A DNA stretch of 37,920 nt from an uncultured Leuconostoc sp. GTDB taxonomy: Bacteria; Bacillota; Bacilli; Lactobacillales; Lactobacillaceae. The stretch covers positions 1 to 37,920 of the forward strand of contig NZ_CAMJRK010000004.1 of NCBI RefSeq assembly GCF_946222815.1. Direction: 5' to 3'. Below are positions 34,519 to 37,920 of this stretch, in pieces. Positions within the stretch are counted from its first letter, which is position 1; each line of letters opens with the position of its first letter. Below the pieces are notes generated by a model that ran no database searches, was not told where the DNA came from, and saw only the letters and a list, made by a program, of their open reading frames with translations. The translations under genes and the position numbers were made by a program.

Positions 34519-35044
34519 AATTTTTATGCCAATTTTGTTGTTGAAATGCTAAACGCTGTGCCATTTCTAGGGCTTCACGCGAGGGATCTTTTTTGTAAAA
34601 GTCTTGATGATATTCCTCGGCTTCATAAAAAGGTTTTGCATCTTCAATTGTGGTTAAAATAGGTTTATCAAATCGACCAGAAGCAGCAAGTGCTGTTCTT
34701 GATTTTTCAGCACTATCACGTTGCTCATCATTTGCTACAAAAATAACTGGTCGATAGCTGTCGCCACGATCTTGGAATTGACCCATTGCATCTGTCGGAT
34801 CAGTTTGTTCCCAATAAATCGACACTAAGTCATCATAGGTTATCTTCTGTGGATCAAACACGATTTTAACAGCTTCAGTGTGACCAGTCGTATGTGAGCA
34901 AACTTCTTCATATGTTGGATTAACAGTATGTCCACCGGTATAACCTGATCGCACTTTTTCAATGCCTGGTAATGAATCAAACGGCTGTACCATGCACCAG
35001 AAACAACCTCCGGCAAAAATTGCAGACTCAAATTCTTGTGTCAT
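34517..35044 (-). CDS. msrA: Peptide-methionine (S)-S-oxide reductase MsrA
   Basis: MsrA repairs methionine sulfoxide. The 175-residue product has the catalytic motif AGGCFWCMVQPFD (nucleophilic Cys in GCFW), SGYTGGHTVNPTYEEV, GHTEAVKI and EEYHQDFY. The C-terminal resolving cysteine found in many MsrA proteins is absent; the second Cys of CFWC may serve instead. It is among the few proteins here that keep cysteines. It has its own terminator and lies between rnz and panE on the same strand. Confidence 0.95.
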   Translation of the reverse strand: MTQEFESAIFAGGCFWCMVQPFDSLPGIEKVRSGYTGGHTVNPTYEEVCSHTTGHTEAVKIVFDPQKITYDDLVSIYWEQTDPTDAMGQFQDRGDSYRPVIFVANDEQRDSAEKSRTALAASGRFDKPILTTIEDAKPFYEAEEYHQDFYKKDPSREALEMAQRLAFQQQNWHKN

Positions 35045-35082
35045 ATTTATCCTCCACTGAATTGTATTTTGTAACTAAAAAA

Positions 35083-35099
35083 AGAAACATGTCGTTTCT
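35083..35099 (-). terminator. Terminator of panE
   Basis: A short stem agaaac / gtttct with loop atgtc is followed on the minus strand by seven T, just past the panE stop. Confidence 0.7.
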
Positions 35100-35120
35100 C
35101 ACATCATACTATAATCTAAA

Positions 35121-36074
35121 TCAAATTTCAAAGGTTTCTTGTTTTTTAGCTACTTTCACACGTTCAATATCTTCTTTAGCATGAACAAGCGCTGTCACTA
35201 AGCTATTAAATGGTGTAGCAATCTGTTCTTGACGACCAATTTTAGCAAAAAAGCCATTCAAAAAATCAATTTCAGTACGCTTACCATTCTGAATATCTTG
35301 ATACATAGATGGATAATGGTTTCCCGCATTTTCTGGCTTTAAGAGGTTAGTTAAATCATTCATAATCCCAGTGATATCAACCTTAACACCTTGTGTTGCC
35401 CCAACTTTTTGAATTTCGTCAAGTATTTGCAGCGCCAAATCCATCCCATTGCCCGCTGTACCAAATTCAGCAATGTTAGCATTTAATAATACGGATAAGG
35501 GGTTCAAAACTGAATTAATGCCTGCTTTATGCCAAATAGCAGTTAAGACATCTTGCGTGATTTCAACGTTTAAGCCAGCTGCGTTTAAGGCAGCAGCTAC
35601 AGGAGCCGCATCAGCATTTCCAATCGCTTGTAACTTAATCGAACCGCTACCAGTGGTATGTATTTCACCAGGTTTAACAAGCGTTGAGGTCCAAAGTGTC
35701 ACGCCAGCCAAAATTTGATTACGATTGACATGCTTTTCAATGACTTCAATGTTACCCAACCCATTAGATAAAACTAATAGTTGTGTTTTTGGGGTAATAA
35801 TTGGCGCAATATCTGTCAACATGCGGTCTAATTGGGGCGTCTTTGTCAATAATATAATTAAATCAAATTCGCCGGTAATTTCTGTTGGCGTTCCCACGGG
35901 TACAAAGTATTTTTTTGGTGGTAAATCATCGTGCACAACTGTTAAACCAGTCGTATTGATTGCGGCAATATGCGCTGGCCAACCATCAATACCAGTCACT
36001 TCGTGCCCAGCTGTTTGTAGCTTGACACCCAATCGTGAACCAAGTGCACCAAATCCTGCAATTGCTATTTTCAT
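35121..36074 (-). CDS. panE: 2-dehydropantoate 2-reductase (ketopantoate reductase family)
   Basis: This 317-residue NADPH-dependent reductase has the N-terminal GFGALGSRLG nucleotide loop, the LLTKTPQLD and SNGLGN motifs, the catalytic Lys in WHKAGINSVLNPL and the acidic TEIDFLNGF motif. In lactic acid bacteria PanE paralogs often act as D-2-hydroxyacid dehydrogenases on branched-chain keto acids, so pantothenate synthesis is not certain. No other pan gene is nearby. Its ATG is only 5 nt after a TATAAT box (36080-36085), with no ribosome site. A gcgtac/gtacgc dyad (36088-36107) lies just upstream of that box. Confidence 0.88.
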   Translation of the reverse strand: MKIAIAGFGALGSRLGVKLQTAGHEVTGIDGWPAHIAAINTTGLTVVHDDLPPKKYFVPVGTPTEITGEFDLIILLTKTPQLDRMLTDIAPIITPKTQLLVLSNGLGNIEVIEKHVNRNQILAGVTLWTSTLVKPGEIHTTGSGSIKLQAIGNADAAPVAAALNAAGLNVEITQDVLTAIWHKAGINSVLNPLSVLLNANIAEFGTAGNGMDLALQILDEIQKVGATQGVKVDITGIMNDLTNLLKPENAGNHYPSMYQDIQNGKRTEIDFLNGFFAKIGRQEQIATPFNSLVTALVHAKEDIERVKVAKKQETFEI

Positions 36075-36270
36075 ACTTTATTATACTGCGTACTTAACTA
36101 CGTACGCTTCCTCCATTTCGTTTAGGTCAGCTTTGTCTCAGTCAACTCATTGAAACAGCGACAATATGATTAATATTACATCTCTAGCTTATCATATTTA
36201 AGAAAGTAACTTATTCTCTATTGTTACAGGCTCTTTAACTGACGGCTACTAGTTCCTAATGGGCACTGCT

Positions 36271-37761
36271 TTACCCATTAAACTTACCTCTTATCTTAAA
36301 TGCTTTACGAATCATTAAAACTGTCGTGAATATCGTCATATAAGTCAATAGATTAAAACCGCTATGAATATATGGTTTAATTGTTACCAGTAGTGATCGG
36401 ATATTAATCACACCTGTAGCCAATCCAGTTGCAATGAGTATTGCAATAATAACGGTTGCAATAAATCCACTGCTGATTCCACCCTTTCTATTTTCAGCCT
36501 GATACTGCGCTGCCCAGCCGTCTGTTTTTTCAACTTTAGATAATTGTTGCCAAGACTTTAATGACACGTAGCCATCAAACCAGATAGCAAATTCGGCTGA
36601 TATGGTTGTAACTGATAGTAAGACATCAATAAATCTTGCACGTGGTGTTTTAATTGCTACAACAGTATTAATTAAAATACTGAATACAATGGGAACAGCC
36701 CATATCCAGTTATACGTAAACTCGCCGACAATAATTGATGCGGGTATCAATAATAGTAACATGATACGAATCGTAATATTCATTAATAATGTCAACTGGT
36801 CTAGCCAATGTTTTCTCGCATAGGCTGTTGACATACCGACTTGTGTAATGTAGTCAAGCTTACCATTACTCCATTTTACAGACTGGGCAACGTAACTGTG
36901 CATGGTCTTCATGCTGTCAACATAAGCTCGAGCACTATCACTGATACGACACTGCCAACCTAATGCACGCAATTGCTGGGTCAAAAGTAGGTCTTCTGTG
37001 TCGGTCGCATTGTCGTAGATACCGTTTAATTTGTGTTTATCGTAAATCTCTTGCAAAGCCTTAGGACGAAAAAGTGTGCATTGACCACCTAAGATACTCG
37101 CTTGATAACCATTGTGTTTCTGTTCCAGCGTCCAGCTGGTAAAGGACTTATTTTGCTGTGCTGTGATAAACCTTGCTACTGGTCCACCATAACGTCCTTG
37201 TTTAATCTTGCACTCTGCTTCTGGATCATCATGCTTTAAACGGCGTTTTGATAATGGCATTAAACTCGTATAGTTTGCTGAAACACCACCAATATTAAAC
37301 TTACTATTTAATTCACTGTAGAGTGTTAACAGACACGCCTTGTCTAGATATACATCTGCATCAATACCTAAGTATGCTACGATATTAGTTACTGCTTTCA
37401 AGTGATCTACTGCTAGTGGTTCTGCTTGTTCGCTCATATCACTCATGAATAAACGATAAATCTGATTCAGGTTACCCACTTTACGTTCTTTATTATTGAC
37501 CGTTTCCAATGTATAAATATTTAAACTGTCTGAATGCGAACTAACGACACTCTCTGTATCATCAGTACAATTATCCAAGCCAATAAAAATATCTAACGAT
37601 AGCCCTTCTGGCACCCTTAATGAGTTAATAGAATCCAATGTCTCACCGATACTATTTTCCTCGTTAAATGCAGGTAATACAATTACAATCCGCTTCTGTG
37701 TTTTATCTTGAAATATACGATTATTTACCGCGTCTTGATATGTTATTTTTTTAACTGTCAT
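36271..37761 (-). CDS. Membrane-anchored family 2 glycosyltransferase
   Basis: This 496-residue processive-type glycosyltransferase has a GT-A domain at residues about 20-325. It has RIVIVLPAFNEENSIGETLD, the GLDNCTDDTE motif, the metal-binding DAD in YLGIDADVYLD, GGQCTLFRP, the ATDTEDLLL acceptor motif and QSVKWSNGK, equivalent to Q(Q/R)xRW. Four or so membrane helices follow (about 335-385, 430-455 and 465-485). Similar enzymes build extracellular polysaccharides. It has five cysteines, more than any other gene here, and sits beside an IS3-family end, hinting at acquisition. The substrate is unknown. The 196-bp gap downstream (36075-36270) holds only the panE upstream region and a weak aatggg/cccatt stem. 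Confidence 0.85.
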   Translation of the reverse strand: MTVKKITYQDAVNNRIFQDKTQKRIVIVLPAFNEENSIGETLDSINSLRVPEGLSLDIFIGLDNCTDDTESVVSSHSDSLNIYTLETVNNKERKVGNLNQIYRLFMSDMSEQAEPLAVDHLKAVTNIVAYLGIDADVYLDKACLLTLYSELNSKFNIGGVSANYTSLMPLSKRRLKHDDPEAECKIKQGRYGGPVARFITAQQNKSFTSWTLEQKHNGYQASILGGQCTLFRPKALQEIYDKHKLNGIYDNATDTEDLLLTQQLRALGWQCRISDSARAYVDSMKTMHSYVAQSVKWSNGKLDYITQVGMSTAYARKHWLDQLTLLMNITIRIMLLLLIPASIIVGEFTYNWIWAVPIVFSILINTVVAIKTPRARFIDVLLSVTTISAEFAIWFDGYVSLKSWQQLSKVEKTDGWAAQYQAENRKGGISSGFIATVIIAILIATGLATGVINIRSLLVTIKPYIHSGFNLLTYMTIFTTVLMIRKAFKIRGKFNG

Positions 37762-37801
37762 AATATAAATTACTTTCTAATTTCTGCTTAATTAAAGCAT
37801 G

Positions 37802-37920
37802 TGTCTACTGGATCTACGTCAACAAATCGGACACGAATCCTCATTTGATTCGCTGTTGTTGTTCAAAGGCCACTGGCGTTAAATACCCAATTGCACCGTG
37901 AATACGTTTACGATTATACC
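37802..37920 (-). mobile_element. End of an IS3-family insertion sequence (truncated by window edge)
   Basis: The last 120 bp carry the 3' end of an IS3-family element. The transposase stop is at 37841, followed by about 40 bp of non-coding sequence that should contain the terminal inverted repeat. The exact boundary (near tgtctactgg at 37802) is a guess, because the other end is outside the window. Confidence 0.7.
37841..37920 (-). CDS. IS3-family transposase (OrfB), C-terminal fragment
   Basis: The minus-strand frame from the window edge reads YNRKRIHGAIGYLTPVAFEQ and then QQRIK-stop. YN.KRIH..(I/L)GY.TP is the classical C-terminal end of the DDE integrase (OrfB) of IS3-family elements. 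Only 25 codons are visible, so whether the element is intact cannot be judged. It lies 79 bp upstream of the glycosyltransferase gene and is on the same strand. Confidence 0.88.
   Translation of the reverse strand, partial: YNRKRIHGAIGYLTPVAFEQQQRIK

Noticed and set aside
1..37920. CRISPR arrays, tRNA or rRNA genes, phage genes, toxin-antitoxin or defence cassettes
   Set aside because: I looked for repeat-spacer patterns, tRNA-like cloverleaf sequences and typical protein motifs on both strands and found none.

Overview
The window looks like chromosomal DNA of a low-GC lactic acid bacterium (Lactobacillales), most likely the Leuconostoc/Weissella group. The evidence is RexAB-type recombination genes, small tight operons, a lysine operon of the N-acetyl-diaminopimelate type under an L-box riboswitch, an argGHF cluster, and the Firmicute block relQ-nadK-rluD next to spxH. 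The species assignment is inference. Almost everything is housekeeping or biosynthetic. The only mobile DNA is the end of an IS3-family element at the right edge, and one gene remnant is clearly dead.

Layout. 1-3.9 kb: rexA (partial) and rexB on the minus strand. 4.0-5.7 kb: recX, a small coiled-coil gene and a DUF402 phosphatase gene (minus). 5.7-6.0 kb: a decayed NADP/F420 oxidoreductase gene. 6.1-11.4 kb: promoter, lysine riboswitch, attenuator, then lysA-dapH-deacetylase-dapA-dapB (minus). 11.4-16.1 kb: NAD-precursor salvage genes, with an HTH-like gene, nadV (nicotinamide phosphoribosyltransferase) and a second HTH-like gene on the minus strand, dedA, then divergently a nucleoside deoxyribosyltransferase and pnuC preceded by a structured leader. 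16.1-20.4 kb (plus): rpmF, cutC, rqcH and an MFS exporter with a hairpin in its leader. 20.4-24.2 kb (minus): argG-argH-argF with ArgR-like sites. 24.2-29.2 kb (minus): an LCP-family gene, mgtE, rluD-like, nadK, relQ. 29.3-30.8 kb (plus): an spxH-like gene and a methyltransferase-like gene. 30.8-36.1 kb (minus): recJ, apt, rnz, msrA, panE. 36.2-37.9 kb: a membrane glycosyltransferase and the IS3-family end.

How the genes work together. The lysine operon covers tetrahydrodipicolinate formation, acetylation, deacetylation and final decarboxylation; the aminotransferase, epimerase, aspartokinase and semialdehyde dehydrogenase are not in the window. argGHF covers only ornithine to arginine. nadV, pnuC and nadK together suggest dependence on imported nicotinamide or nicotinamide riboside for NAD(P).

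The most striking global signal is near-absence of cysteine. By eye I count about 14 cysteines in roughly 11,400 encoded residues, five of them in the glycosyltransferase beside the insertion sequence. Several family-typical cysteines are replaced: the RexB Fe-S ligands, the L32 zinc ribbon, the ornithine carbamoyltransferase HCLP motif, the SpxH CxxC and the CutC ELC. Other points for follow-up are the structured pnuC leader (candidate NAD+-II riboswitch), the two uncharacterised HTH-like proteins flanking nadV, four genes with a -10 box only 5-6 nt before the ATG, and an attenuator-like hairpin ahead of the MFS gene. I found no CRISPR array, no tRNA or rRNA gene, and no obvious new defence system.
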